Positions 55,807-64,000 of a DNA stretch of 64,000 bases are shown in pieces. Position 1 is the stretch's first letter. The number at the start of each line of letters is the position of its first letter. A program made the translations under genes and the position numbers. Below the pieces are notes generated by a model. That model worked only from the letters and a program-made list of their open reading frames with translations. It was not told the origin of the DNA and did no database searches. The stretch comes from Kitasatospora sp. NBC_00458 (GTDB lineage: Bacteria > Actinomycetota > Actinomycetes > Streptomycetales > Streptomycetaceae), in NCBI RefSeq assembly GCF_036013975.1, contig NZ_CP107904.1, positions 744,001 to 808,000 on the forward strand, in the 5' to 3' direction.

Positions 55807-55928
55807 CAGCCCTCCGGATTCTGGTTCTTCCGGGATCTTATCCCCGAACACGGACATCGACGACGCAATGACTCCAGCGGGCCATCGATGGACATTCCCA
55901 TCCTTCTGCACTCCCGAAAACACACATC

Positions 55929-56102
55929 TCAATCCGTCACGGATTGGGACATTCTCAAAAGCGTGGCCGCATTCTTCTCATGGCGGTCCAGCAACTCTTC
56001 AATCGAGGGCCCACCCGGCACGACCTCGAACTCACCCGTGGTACTACTCGACCTTACTAGGTCGCGTCCGAAAATGTCATGTCCGAATCGGTCCTCAATC
56101 AT
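55929..56102 (-). CDS. Small unannotated protein of the NRPS cluster (57 aa)
   Basis: A 57-residue ORF starting MIEDRFGHDIFGRDLVRSSS and continuing with TTGEFEVVPGGPSIEELLDR and HEKNAATLLRMSQSVTD. It reads like a genuine protein: acidic, with a C-terminal amphipathic helix, Val/Glu-rich middle and little low complexity. Its ATG (56102) directly follows the TGA of the preceding small ORF. It ends 123 bp before the start of the B12 radical SAM gene. It could be a substrate peptide, a carrier-like partner or a regulatory peptide. It contains AT-rich codons (ATT, CTA, GTA, TTG) and has no good ribosome site of its own, so translation may be coupled. I know no family for it. Confidence 0.5.
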   Translation of the reverse strand: MIEDRFGHDIFGRDLVRSSSTTGEFEVVPGGPSIEELLDRHEKNAATLLRMSQSVTD

Positions 56103-56195
56103 TCACGTGCGCGCCGCCGGCCTTAGGGATTCGACCGGGGTTTCCGCGAACGCGAACCGGCCGACCGAGTCGGGCAGTTCCGGGCCCGCATTCAA
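56103..56195 (-). CDS. Possible 30-residue ORF before the 57-aa gene
   Basis: Frame MNAGPELPDSVGRFAFAETP then VESLRPAART, from a TTG at 56195 to a TGA at 56103 that touches the next ATG. The frame continues upstream without a start until a stop near 56241 (the earlier residues include CVDFAEPPDEFL), so the true start, if any, is unclear. It may be the remnant 3' end of a longer gene or a real leader peptide of the operon. Evidence is weak. Confidence 0.3.
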   Translation of the reverse strand: MNAGPELPDSVGRFAFAETPVESLRPAART

Positions 56196-56454
56196 GAACT
56201 CATCCGGCGGCTCGGCGAAATCGACGCACCCCGACCACCCCGACCACCCCGCCTACCGGCAGATCCTCACCGCCCCGGCCGACACGGGCGGGGCCTGTCC
56301 CCCCGCCCAGGCGCCTGAGGGCCGCCTCCCGCCCGCGACCAGTGATCCCTCCCCGACCTCGACCACGAAAGGACGAGCACTCACGTTCCGCATACTCACA
56401 GTCGGGCCCGGCGGACGGCCCTGCCTCCACGCCTTGTCCACCAGGCCCGTCCCG

Positions 56455-58956
56455 TTACGCTGCGCCGCTCCGCCCGGGGCCGGAGCTCCCCGCCCCGGGC
56501 AGAGCCGCCGTGGCCTGGAGATACGCGGCCAGGCCCTGCAGCGTCGGGTGGCGGTGCAGAGCCATCAACGTCAGCTCGGGCACCTGCGCCATACTGCGCA
56601 TGGCCGTCATCGAGTCGCCGCCCAGGGCGAAGAAGTCGTCGTCACGCCGGATCCCCTCGACACCCAGGACGTCCTGCCAGGCCGCGGCGATCCGCTTCTC
56701 CCACGGACCGCTGGGCTCGGCACCCAGGGGCACGGCGCCGCCACGGCGCTCCTCGTGCGGTGAGGGGGCCGTGGGAAGCGACTTGCGGTCCAGCTTCCCG
56801 TTGGGACTCAGCGGCATGGCCGGCAGCACGAGCACGGTGCCGGGAACCATGTGAGCCGGGAGGCTGGCCGCGAGGGTCCTGCGGATGTCGTCCGGGTCCA
56901 GGACTTCGCCGTCGCGCGGCACGGCGTATCCGACCAGGACAGGGACGCCGACGGCATCGGCCTGCGCGGTCACCGCCGCTTCCTTGACCTGGGGATGGTC
57001 CCGGAGCACGGACTCGATCTCGGTCAGCTCCACCCGCAGCCCGTGAATCTTCACCTGCAGGTCGGTCCGGCCGATCAGTTCGATCAGTCCGTCGGCACCG
57101 AACCTCGCCAGGTCGCCGGTGCGATAGAGCCGCTCGCCGGCCACCGTGCCGTACGTCCACTCGATGAACCGCTCGGCGGTCAGGGCGGGCTGGTCCAGGT
57201 AGCCGCGCGCGAGGCCGACGCCGGCGAGGTACAACTCGCCTGTCACACCCGGCGGGACGGGTTGAAGTGACTCGTCCAGGATGTATGTGCGCTGATTGGC
57301 CATCGGGCGCCCGTACGGAATGCTCCTCCAGGTGGGTTCGGTGGCCTCGACCTCGAATATCGTCGAATAGATCGAGGCCTCGGTGGCCCCACCGAGGGAG
57401 ATGAACCTGGCACCGGGCGCGGCTCCGCGGGCGCGTCCGGGCAGCTTCAGCGGGATCCAGTCCCCGGCGACCATGATCAGCCGCAGTGCGTTCACCGGTG
57501 AGGGCCCGCCGCCCCCGCCGCGCTCGACATGATCGAGTACCAGTTCCAGCAGCGCCGGTGCGGTGTTCCACACCGTGACGCCGTGGTCCGCCGCCAGTTC
57601 GGCCCAGTGCGCCGGATCCTTGGCCCGGCCGGGCTCAGGAAGGACGAGAGTGCCGCCTGCCGCCGTCATCCCGAGGAATTCGTAGACCGACATGTCGAAG
57701 CTCGGGGATGACAGGCCGAGGACACTGTCTCCGATGCCCACGGCGAAGCGGGAGTTGAGATCCTCGATGTTGTTCGTCACGCCCCGGTGGCGCAGCGCGA
57801 TCGGCTTCGGCTTTCCGGTGGAACCGGATGTGTGGATGACGTAGCAGAGGTTGTCCGGCCCGGCCTGGGCCTTCGGATCGTGATCGGGCCGAGCGGACAG
57901 GGCGGCGGTCTCGCGGTCCAATAACACGAGGAGTGCCTGCTGTACGGAGTCCTCCCCGGTCAGAGCGGCAGCGAGCTCGCCATGGCTGATCAGAGCCACG
58001 CAGGAGGCACCGGTGATCATGGTGGACACCCTGGCCTGCGGATAGCCGGGGTCGAGTGGCACGTAGGCCCCGCCGGCCTTGAGTACCCCGAGCATCGAGA
58101 TCAGCAGATCGGGCGAGTGCTCAAGGTAGAGGCCGACGCGGTCGTCGGGGCCGACGCCCAGGTCCCTCAGATGATGTGCCAGCCGGTTCGCCGCGGCGTT
58201 GATCTCCTGGAACGTCAGCCGGGTCGCTCCTTGGACCACGGCGACGGCCTCGGGGAACCGCGCGGCCTGCTCCTCGAACGCCTCGTGCAGACAGCCCTCC
58301 TCGCGGGGCAGTCGGACGGCGGTGTCGTTCCATTCCACAAGGATCCGGTGCGCCTCGGGCCCGGTGAGGAGCACGAGATCCGCCAGCGCCTGGTCCGGCC
58401 GGTTCGCGCCGTCCTCAAGCAGGTTCTGGAAGTGGGCGAGCAGTTGGTCGCCGGTCCCCGGTTCGAAGAGTCGCTCGTCGAAGTGGAGAGCGGCCGACCG
58501 GGACGCCGCCTCGGCCACAGGCAGCACGAGCTCGACCTCGTACGGCTCATCGCCCTCGCCGGACCGATTCGCACCGAGACGTACGCCGATGCGCGCGGGC
58601 TCCTTCCCGGGGGCCGCCACGGTACCGGCCGCACCGGTCAGTCCGCGGAGCGTGCTCTCCCCGGTGACGGAGAAGCGGCGCAGCGAGTCCTCACCTCCTT
58701 CGCGGCGCACGTGGAACTCGACCTGGTTCTGGCCGGAATACCGGTACAGCAGCGCGGCGAAGCCGGCGAGCAGCACACTCTCCGGGGCGGTCACACAGGA
58801 CGCCGCCACATCCCTGACGTCACTGGCGTAAAGACCGGGAATGTCTCGGTGTACTACCCCCGTGCAGCGGGGTGCGTCGACGCCACGCGGCCGGTCCGCT
58901 GGGATTTGGGCGGCATGGGAGGACAATTCCTGTCTCCTGTCACAGATTCTCGACAT
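56455..58956 (-). CDS. NRPS adenylation-carrier protein (A-PCP) with truncated condensation region
   Basis: An 833-residue NRPS. Residues 40-210 resemble only the C-terminal half of a condensation domain (VLLAGFAALLYRYSGQ, LVLLTGPEAHRILVEWNDTA); the HHxxxDG half is missing. The A domain shows A3 YVIHTSGSTGKPK (372-384), A4 FDMSVYEF, A5 GGATEASIYS, A7 YRTGDLAR and A10 NGKLDRKSL. The pocket residues read D-M-Y-N-M-A-L-I-Y-K, closest in my memory to the cysteine code D-L-Y-N-L-S-L-I-W-K. The GDWIPL and LGGATEAS segments also belong to that A-domain class. The PCP has FFALGGDSM with Ser782. There is a TTA codon at 345. Start ATG 58956 (59028 possible). Confidence 0.85.
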   Translation of the reverse strand: MSRICDRRQELSSHAAQIPADRPRGVDAPRCTGVVHRDIPGLYASDVRDVAASCVTAPESVLLAGFAALLYRYSGQNQVEFHVRREGGEDSLRRFSVTGESTLRGLTGAAGTVAAPGKEPARIGVRLGANRSGEGDEPYEVELVLPVAEAASRSAALHFDERLFEPGTGDQLLAHFQNLLEDGANRPDQALADLVLLTGPEAHRILVEWNDTAVRLPREEGCLHEAFEEQAARFPEAVAVVQGATRLTFQEINAAANRLAHHLRDLGVGPDDRVGLYLEHSPDLLISMLGVLKAGGAYVPLDPGYPQARVSTMITGASCVALISHGELAAALTGEDSVQQALLVLLDRETAALSARPDHDPKAQAGPDNLCYVIHTSGSTGKPKPIALRHRGVTNNIEDLNSRFAVGIGDSVLGLSSPSFDMSVYEFLGMTAAGGTLVLPEPGRAKDPAHWAELAADHGVTVWNTAPALLELVLDHVERGGGGGPSPVNALRLIMVAGDWIPLKLPGRARGAAPGARFISLGGATEASIYSTIFEVEATEPTWRSIPYGRPMANQRTYILDESLQPVPPGVTGELYLAGVGLARGYLDQPALTAERFIEWTYGTVAGERLYRTGDLARFGADGLIELIGRTDLQVKIHGLRVELTEIESVLRDHPQVKEAAVTAQADAVGVPVLVGYAVPRDGEVLDPDDIRRTLAASLPAHMVPGTVLVLPAMPLSPNGKLDRKSLPTAPSPHEERRGGAVPLGAEPSGPWEKRIAAAWQDVLGVEGIRRDDDFFALGGDSMTAMRSMAQVPELTLMALHRHPTLQGLAAYLQATAALPGAGSSGPGRSGAA
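57922..57924 (-). other. TTA leucine codon in the A-PCP gene
   Basis: Minus strand GTG TTA TTG GAC encodes Val-Leu-Leu-Asp in frame, codon 345 of the chosen ORF. Like the TTA codon in the radical SAM gene, it indicates bldA-dependent translation. Confidence 0.85.
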
Positions 58957-59405
58957 CGCAGATGTAATTCGACTGTGAATATCGGATGGGCGCACGTGCG
59001 CACCGACTGCCGGGCCAGGAAGCTCCAAGCTTTGCGAGCGACCAGCCTCAGCGTCTAATCCGGGCCGAGGAAGGCGCTGTTGGCGACAGTATCGGCGGGC
59101 TGCGAACGCCGCAATGTGGCCGACGTCACACTTCGCAGCCGAAAGGTTGTCGCATAACCTTGTGTGCTCCCCTCATAGGGCGACCATGACGTACTCGGGG
59201 AGGGAACTCCCCCTGTGACCCGACCGGACCGCGGGGATGTGACTGGGGGGATGTGACCGGGGGGCCGGGGGACCCGCAGGAGTTCTGCCGAGCGATCGGT
59301 TTCCTGCCGCAGGCTTTCAGTGTCAGCTTGCTCTCCGTCGTGCGGCACTGCACCGACAATGGTTCGCACAGCGCTGTGCCATCCGACCGACACGGAACAG
59401 GACCT
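58957..59405. promoter_or_regulatory. Divergent promoter region with inverted and tandem repeats
   Basis: This 449-bp region separates the divergent A-PCP (minus) and MalY-like (plus) genes. AAGGTT (59143-59148) and AACCTT (59156-59161) form a 6-bp inverted repeat with a 7-bp spacer. GGGGATGTGACTGG/GGGGATGTGACCGG is a 14-bp tandem pair (59233-59260). Candidate regulatory sites; no matching regulator gene is in the window. Confidence 0.45.
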
Positions 59406-60602
59406 ATGAACGCTGACACTTCGTCAACTGCTCTCGACTCCCTCGAACTGAGCCGCCTGTCACAGCGGGACGGGGAGAAGTGGGCCACCGCGGGCGCCGG
59501 CATGCTGGCCTCCTGGGTCGCGGACATGGACTTTCCGATCGCACCCGCGATACGCCAGGCCCTGCTGCGCCGCGCCGACGGCGATCTCGGCTACCCCCCG
59601 TGGTTCGACGAGAGCCGCGGCGGCCCGCTCGGCGAGGTGTTCGCCGAGCGGACGCGGCACCGGTACGGCCACAGGCCTGATCCCACGCACGTCCGGCTGT
59701 TCACGGACATCAACCAGGCGATGCTCGCGACGCTCCAGGTCGCCACCGACCCCGGCGACGCGGTGCTTCTGCACACCCCCGTCTGCCCGCCGTTCGTCGA
59801 TGTCATCGAGAGGATCGGCCGCAGGGCGCTGACCGTTCCGATCCAGGAGGGCGGGGGCGGATGGGAGTTCGATCCCGCGCTCATGGAGCGGACCGCTGCG
59901 GACGAGGGCTCGGGGCGCTGCCGTGTGCTCTTCCTCGTCAACCCCCACAACCCCACCGGCCGGGTGTTCCGCCGTGACGAGCTGGAGTCACTCGCGGAAC
60001 TCGTGCTCAGGTTCGACCTGTTGGTGATCTCCGACGAGGTGCATGCGGATCTGGCCCATGCCCCGCACCAGCACATTCCCTTCGCCTCGCTCAGCCCGGA
60101 GATCGCTGCCCGCACCGTCACCCTCACCTCGGGGAGCAAGGCGTTCAACCTCGCCGGGATCCGCTGCGCGCTGGCGCACATAGGACCGCAGGCCGTACGG
60201 GATGCCGTCGACGCCCGGCGCGGGCTGCTGTTCGGCCAGGTGGGAGTGCTCGCGGTCGAGGCGCTGAAGGCCGCCTGGACCTCGGGCGACGCCTGGCTGG
60301 ACGAAGTGCTGGCCATCTTGGACCGGAACCGGCGGCTGCTGGCCGAGCGGCTCCCGGAGAGCATCCGATGTCAGACTCCGGAGGCCACCTTCCTTGCCTG
60401 GCTCGACTGCCGGCAGCTGGGGATCGGTCCGGACCCCATGCCCTTCTTCCGCGACGAGGCCAAGGTGCTCCTCTTCTCCGGTCCGGCCTTCGGAGCCGGC
60501 GGCGATGGATTCGTACGGCTCAATTTCGGTACCTCCCCGCAGGTCCTGGAAGAGACCCTGGAACGTATGGGCGCCGCGTTGCGACGGCGCGGACACGACT
60601 GA
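59406..60602 (+). CDS. MalY/PatB-family PLP C-S lyase or aminotransferase
   Basis: A 398-residue fold-type I PLP enzyme. MLASWVADMDFPIAPAIRQA, LGYPPWFD, NPHNPTGRVF, VISDEVHADLAH and SGSKAFNLAGIRC (Schiff-base Lys) are the MalY/PatB pattern, whose members cleave C-S bonds of cysteine conjugates or cystathionine. Divergent from the A-PCP gene and upstream of the condensation gene. As the A domain has a cysteine-like pocket, a role in processing a cysteine-derived thiol is plausible, but transamination cannot be excluded. ATG at 59406. Confidence 0.85.
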   Translation: MNADTSSTALDSLELSRLSQRDGEKWATAGAGMLASWVADMDFPIAPAIRQALLRRADGDLGYPPWFDESRGGPLGEVFAERTRHRYGHRPDPTHVRLFTDINQAMLATLQVATDPGDAVLLHTPVCPPFVDVIERIGRRALTVPIQEGGGGWEFDPALMERTAADEGSGRCRVLFLVNPHNPTGRVFRRDELESLAELVLRFDLLVISDEVHADLAHAPHQHIPFASLSPEIAARTVTLTSGSKAFNLAGIRCALAHIGPQAVRDAVDARRGLLFGQVGVLAVEALKAAWTSGDAWLDEVLAILDRNRRLLAERLPESIRCQTPEATFLAWLDCRQLGIGPDPMPFFRDEAKVLLFSGPAFGAGGDGFVRLNFGTSPQVLEETLERMGAALRRRGHD

Positions 60603-60799
60603 GAACCGCGTCGGCCTCGACCGTTCACGAGTCCTCGTCGGTTCGGCGATCCACGGCATCGGCCTGCCTTGGAGCCTTCCCGCCCCGGGTGCCGGTCACC
60701 TCGCCCCGGTCCTCGTCCCCCTGCGCGATCGCGCGCTGCGCGACGTGGACGTTCCGATCAGCACCGACAACCCCGAAGACACGGACAAGGAGCTTTCCT

Positions 60800-62104
60800 G
60801 TGACTGACCACGCGACGGTGCGGGTTCAGCCGGCCTCCGCTCTGGAGATGCAGTTCTGGCTCGGTGACCAGATCGCCCCGGCGAGCCGCGCCGGCTGGGT
60901 CCTCGCCCAGGTCCGCGTCGACGGCCCGCTCGAACTCCCCGCCCTCGACGCGGCGCTGGCGGCAGTGGCGCGCCGCCAGGAGGCGCTGCGCACCGCCTTC
61001 GTCTTCGAGCACGAGCAGGTGGTCCGGAAGGTCCTCGCGGAGCCGGTCGCAGAGCCGATCCTGTGCCTCGGGGCCGGCACCGGCTTCGAGGAGGCGGCCG
61101 CCGCCCTGCTGAACGCCGACACCTTCGATCTCGCCGCGGGCCGCGTCTACAGGGCCGCGGTCGCCCCGGACGCACAGGGTGCCACCGTCTTCCTGGCGGT
61201 CCATCACATCGCCTTCGACGGTCTCTCCCAGGAGGTGTTCGCCGCCGACCTGGCGTGCGCCTACGCACGGGCCGTCGACGGCGTCGCGACCGATCTGCCC
61301 GTGCTGGAACGGGCGGAGGCCGCAGAGCTCACGCCGGCGCAGCACGCCGAACTCACCGCGCACTGGCGCGCCTTGCTGGCCGGGGCGGCCGACCTGCCCA
61401 CCCCGGACGGCAGCCCGGCGCCGAACCAGCACGAGCTCGCTGCAGGTGAATCGGCCGAGCTCGCGGCCACGTATCCGCCCGGCACCTGGCAGGCGGTGCG
61501 CGACCGGGCCAGGCGCAGCGCCTGCTCACCGTTCGCGGTGCTGCTGGCCGCGTACGGCCGGGCTCTGGCCGAGATCACCGGCGGCTCCGACTTCTGCGTC
61601 GGCACACCGGTGGCCGCCCGCTCGGCCGGGCAGGAGGACGAACTCGGCTGCCTGATCGACGTCCTGCCGGTGCGGATGCCCGAGCTGTCCGCAGCCGGGG
61701 TGGTCGAGCGGGTCTGGGCTGCCGTGCGGGAGAGCATCCTGGGCTCCGAGCTGCCCCGTTACGAGATAGTGCGGGCCGTACCTACGGTCGCCGGTGGTCG
61801 GATGCCCGTCTACCAGGTGCTGTTCGCCTTCGAGAACTGGCGGCGCGTCGAGCATTCGGCCGGTCCGGTGAGGATGCACGCCGTTCCGGTGCCGCCGGTC
61901 GGCGCGGTCGCCGAGGTCCAGCTCCAGGTGTGCGAGCGGCCCGACGGGACGCTGAAATGCGTCGTCCAGGCTCCGCTGACCGGTTCCTGGTCGCAGCGGC
62001 TCCCTGACCTGCTGAGCGCCTTCGGCAGCCGGCTCGTCGAAATCGCCCCGTCGGCCACGGCGTCGGCCACGCCTCACTCGCTCTCCTCGGAAGCTCCCGC
62101 CTGA
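60800..62104 (+). CDS. Stand-alone NRPS condensation-domain protein
   Basis: A 434-residue protein consisting of a single condensation domain. HHIAFDG (His135 to Gly141) is the HHxxxDG catalytic motif. RRQEALRTAFVFE, DVLPVRMPE and QVLFAFENW also fit. There is no A or PCP domain. GTG at 60800 has AAGGAG 7 nt upstream. It follows the MalY-like gene by 197 bp on the same strand. It can supply in trans the amide-bond activity that the truncated condensation region of the A-PCP protein lacks. It might instead release the product or transfer to an amine or alcohol. Confidence 0.88.
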   Translation: MTDHATVRVQPASALEMQFWLGDQIAPASRAGWVLAQVRVDGPLELPALDAALAAVARRQEALRTAFVFEHEQVVRKVLAEPVAEPILCLGAGTGFEEAAAALLNADTFDLAAGRVYRAAVAPDAQGATVFLAVHHIAFDGLSQEVFAADLACAYARAVDGVATDLPVLERAEAAELTPAQHAELTAHWRALLAGAADLPTPDGSPAPNQHELAAGESAELAATYPPGTWQAVRDRARRSACSPFAVLLAAYGRALAEITGGSDFCVGTPVAARSAGQEDELGCLIDVLPVRMPELSAAGVVERVWAAVRESILGSELPRYEIVRAVPTVAGGRMPVYQVLFAFENWRRVEHSAGPVRMHAVPVPPVGAVAEVQLQVCERPDGTLKCVVQAPLTGSWSQRLPDLLSAFGSRLVEIAPSATASATPHSLSSEAPA

Positions 62105-62119
62105 CCACCTCGTCGAGGT

Positions 62120-62145
62120 GGCTGTCGCACGCGGGTGCGGCAGCC
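62120..62145. terminator. Hairpin after the condensation gene
   Basis: An 11-bp stem (GGCTGTCGCAC with GTGCGGCAGCC, one wobble) and GCGG loop lies 16 bp after the stop of the plus-strand gene. Confidence 0.55.
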
Positions 62146-62191
62146 GGGGTCCACCGTCACTGGCCGCTTCCAGGAGTCCGCCGTGCTGCGA

Positions 62192-62225
62192 GCCCCTCCC
62201 GGCCAGGTGCCTGGACGGGAGGGGC
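62192..62225. terminator. Hairpin between convergent condensation and NRPS genes
   Basis: A 10-bp stem GCCCCTCCCG/CGGGAGGGGC, with an inner CCAGG/CCTGG stem, lies 77 bp beyond the NRPS stop. Confidence 0.55.
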
Positions 62226-62301
62226 GGTTCCACAGGGGCGGGGCGGTCCGCCGGCCCGGGCGTCGCCGGGCTCGCCGTGGGTCCGTCGACGCGCGGAAGG
62301 G

Positions 62302-64000
62302 CTATGCGTCGAGCGGGAGCGGGGCTCCGTCGGATCCGTGGGCCAGCAGTTCGGCGAAGGCGGCCACCGTCGGGGCCTTGTACAGGCTCGGGAGGGTCAC
62401 TTCGATACCCAGCGCCTCTCGGATCCGGGCCACCAGGCGGATCGCGTCGAACGAGTTGCCGCCCAGACGGAAGAAGTCGTCGTGGATCCCCATGTCGGGT
62501 GCGGCGAGCACGTCGGCGAACAGGCAGCGGAGCAGCGCCTCGGTCGTGTCGCGCGGAGCGGCCGGTCTCCCGGTCGGTCGGTGCCGGGGCGCAGGGAGTG
62601 CCGCCCGGTCGAGCTTGCCGTTGGCCGTCAGGGGAAGCGCGTCGACGATCACGAAGTGGTCCGGAACCATCTGCGGCGGGAGCCGGAGCTCCGCCTCCCG
62701 CCGCACGTCCTCGACATACAGGTCCGGAGACGACCAGCCCGACCCACGGTACGCCGGTGCGGCGCCCTCCCCGCCACCGGAGGCCGGCTGCCCGCCGCGG
62801 ACCGCGTAGAGGGTGACCAGACCGGTCTCCGAGAGCATCGCCAGCCCGTCGACGGTGACCCGGTACCCTCGCTCCTCCAGTCGGCCCCGGATCCAGTCGA
62901 TCCGGCCCGGGGCGTCGTGCGCTTCGATCACCAGCTGGCGGACCAGGTTCCAGTGCTCCTCACGGAGCCCCAGGAGCACCGCGCGTTCGCTCTTCTCCGC
63001 ATCGATCTTGAGCAGGTCGATCCGTTCCACACCGGTCTCGTCGATGACGTCGGACAGCGTGCGCAGCTCGCAGGTCACGTCGGTGTGCTGCAGCCGCTCC
63101 GTGAGCAGGCTGTCGAGATCCGCCGCGCCGCTCTGCGGAAGGGATTCCCGCATCGGCTGCTCGTTGCGGACGAAGGCCTCCAGGACACCGCGCTCCTCGG
63201 CGGTGTCGCCGAATCGCCCCGACATGATCGAGAGTTGCGGATAGTAGGTGAACGACGCCGTACCGGCCGCTTCGGCGAGGCCGCACGGGTACAGCCTGGC
63301 GTCGACTCCGTGCAGCCGGGTGTTGAGTTCGAGCATGCGGAAGAGCTGCGGAATCGGCTCGAACGAATGGACCACGCTGCCGGGACGGGAGCGGGCCACC
63401 GCGAGCGCGAAGAACCCGATGTGCGCGCCCACGTCGAAGACGCAGGCCCCGGTGTCGGGCAGCGTGATCCCGTGCCGCAGATACTCGCCCTCCTCGAAGA
63501 TCTCGCGGTACAGGAAGTCCGCCTCCGACCGGTTGGACGCGACGACGGCCATGCCGTTCGGTAGGGTCTGCAGGTCCGTCCGGTCGAGGAGCCCGGCTTC
63601 TTCGAGGCGGCACAGGTTCCGCAGTGCGGCGGCCTCGACGTGGTCGGGTACGAGGTAGGCGGTCAGCCGCGTCTCGCCGGCCTCGTCGGTCCTCGCGGCC
63701 ACCACCGCGTCGGCGACCGCGGCGTGCCGGGCCAGTGTCGCTTCGATCTCGCCGAGTTCGATGCGCACGCCTCCCACCTTGACCTGGTGGTCGTTGCGGC
63801 CCAGGTAGTGCAGGACCCCGTCAGCGTCCCGCCGGGCGAGATCCCCGGTTCGGTACATCCGGCTGCCTTCAGGGCCGTAGGGATCGGGGACGAATCGCTC
63901 TGCTGTCAGCCCCGGCCGGTTGACGTACCCCCGGGCCAGCTGGACGCCCGAGATGTAGAGCTCGCCGGCCGCACCGGGCGCGGCCTGGTTCAGCTGCTCG
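62302..64000 (-). CDS. NRPS with FkbM methyltransferase embedded in the A domain, 3' part
   Basis: The gene enters from the right edge. The visible 565 residues begin in the A domain ([20 protein letters not shown]7 [14 protein letters not shown]8 region [15 protein letters not shown]). Then about 250 residues (63550-62800) form a class I methyltransferase of the FkbM family: [33 protein letters not shown] and [20 protein letters not shown]. After it the A domain resumes ([21 protein letters not shown]10 NGKLDRAAL) and a PCP follows with [11 protein letters not shown]. Methyltransferases at this A8-A10 position usually N- or O-methylate the loaded amino acid; an FkbM type is unusual. No thioesterase follows, so release is by another protein. 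The specificity-determining part is outside. Confidence 0.85.
   Translation of the reverse strand, partial: EQLNQAAPGAAGELYISGVQLARGYVNRPGLTAERFVPDPYGPEGSRMYRTGDLARRDADGVLHYLGRNDHQVKVGGVRIELGEIEATLARHAAVADAVVAARTDEAGETRLTAYLVPDHVEAAALRNLCRLEEAGLLDRTDLQTLPNGMAVVASNRSEADFLYREIFEEGEYLRHGITLPDTGACVFDVGAHIGFFALAVARSRPGSVVHSFEPIPQLFRMLELNTRLHGVDARLYPCGLAEAAGTASFTYYPQLSIMSGRFGDTAEERGVLEAFVRNEQPMRESLPQSGAADLDSLLTERLQHTDVTCELRTLSDVIDETGVERIDLLKIDAEKSERAVLLGLREEHWNLVRQLVIEAHDAPGRIDWIRGRLEERGYRVTVDGLAMLSETGLVTLYAVRGGQPASGGGEGAAPAYRGSGWSSPDLYVEDVRREAELRLPPQMVPDHFVIVDALPLTANGKLDRAALPAPRHRPTGRPAAPRDTTEALLRCLFADVLAAPDMGIHDDFFRLGGNSFDAIRLVARIREALGIEVTLPSLYKAPTVAAFAELLAHGSDGAPLPLDA

Larger units (their letters stand above)
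55807..56454. other. AT-richer spacer between the A-PCP and B12 radical SAM genes
   Basis: This 648-bp region separates two minus-strand biosynthetic genes. It contains two small ORFs (55929-56102 and 56103-56195), and the upstream 260 bp (56196-56454) has no start codon for a longer protein in the frame of the first ORF. No hairpin terminator was found. Confidence 0.5.

Noticed and set aside
60603..60799. Frame ending DVPISTDNPEDTDKELSCD before the condensation gene
   Set aside because: It only extends an alternative frame of the MalY-like gene and has no start of its own in the gap; too weak for a gene call.

Overview
The window is about 70 percent G+C with strong third-position GC bias. 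Its genes include a SARP regulator, a ROK7B7-like regulator, bldA-type TTA codons, a biotin synthase with a Cys/Gly-rich tail and M9 collagenase. Together these point to a Streptomycetaceae chromosome (Streptomyces or Kitasatospora). No rRNA, tRNA or CRISPR array was seen.

Left edge (1-5.8 kb): an apparently uncharacterised RiPP-type gene cluster, all on the minus strand. It holds a LuxR-type regulator, a 63-residue protein that resembles the small 'aroma-sacti cluster' domain, an AfsR/SARP-type regulator with an NB-ARC ATPase, and a 43-residue precursor-like peptide (core SICIINNSAAL). These are followed by a GT-B glycosyltransferase, a DUF6895-like protein and a radical SAM enzyme that runs off the edge. 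The peptide promoter carries a textbook SARP operator: 11-bp-phased direct repeats ending 8 bp from a -10 box.

Housekeeping and peripheral metabolism (6-47.7 kb): a short UvrA-like ABC ATPase, a LysR regulator beside an unusual repeat field (four CTTTGCAAAG-like palindromes between two related long hairpins), kbl-tdh threonine catabolism and a serine hydrolase lipoprotein. Then come a divergent LigC/LigD-polymerase pair, an acetyltransferase-phosphotransferase pair, bioF, a DUF3516 DExH helicase and the bioB-bioA-bioD operon. The remainder includes DUF1152, aldo/keto reductase, TetR with a divergent target and two operators, a carboxyethylornithine-synthase-like enzyme, aminotransferase, methyltransferase, SDR, ROK and GntR regulators, and exonuclease III (xth).

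Right part (47.7-64 kb) looks accessory. It has an M9 collagenase between two near-identical hairpins, a CGNR regulator with a divergent SDR lacking the catalytic Tyr, a 140-bp duplicate of the xth 3' end, panD and an IS110 transposase fragment. It ends in a split NRPS cluster: a B12-binding radical SAM enzyme, two tiny ORFs, an A-PCP protein with a truncated condensation region, a MalY-like PLP enzyme, a free-standing condensation protein and an NRPS whose adenylation domain contains an FkbM methyltransferase (cut by the edge). Two of these genes carry TTA codons. The likely product is a small modified peptide, possibly using cysteine and beta-alanine, but this is inference.

Two parts are the best candidates for undescribed systems: the left RiPP cluster with its predicted SARP-controlled promoter, and the right split NRPS/B12-radical-SAM cluster with its unannotated small ORFs.
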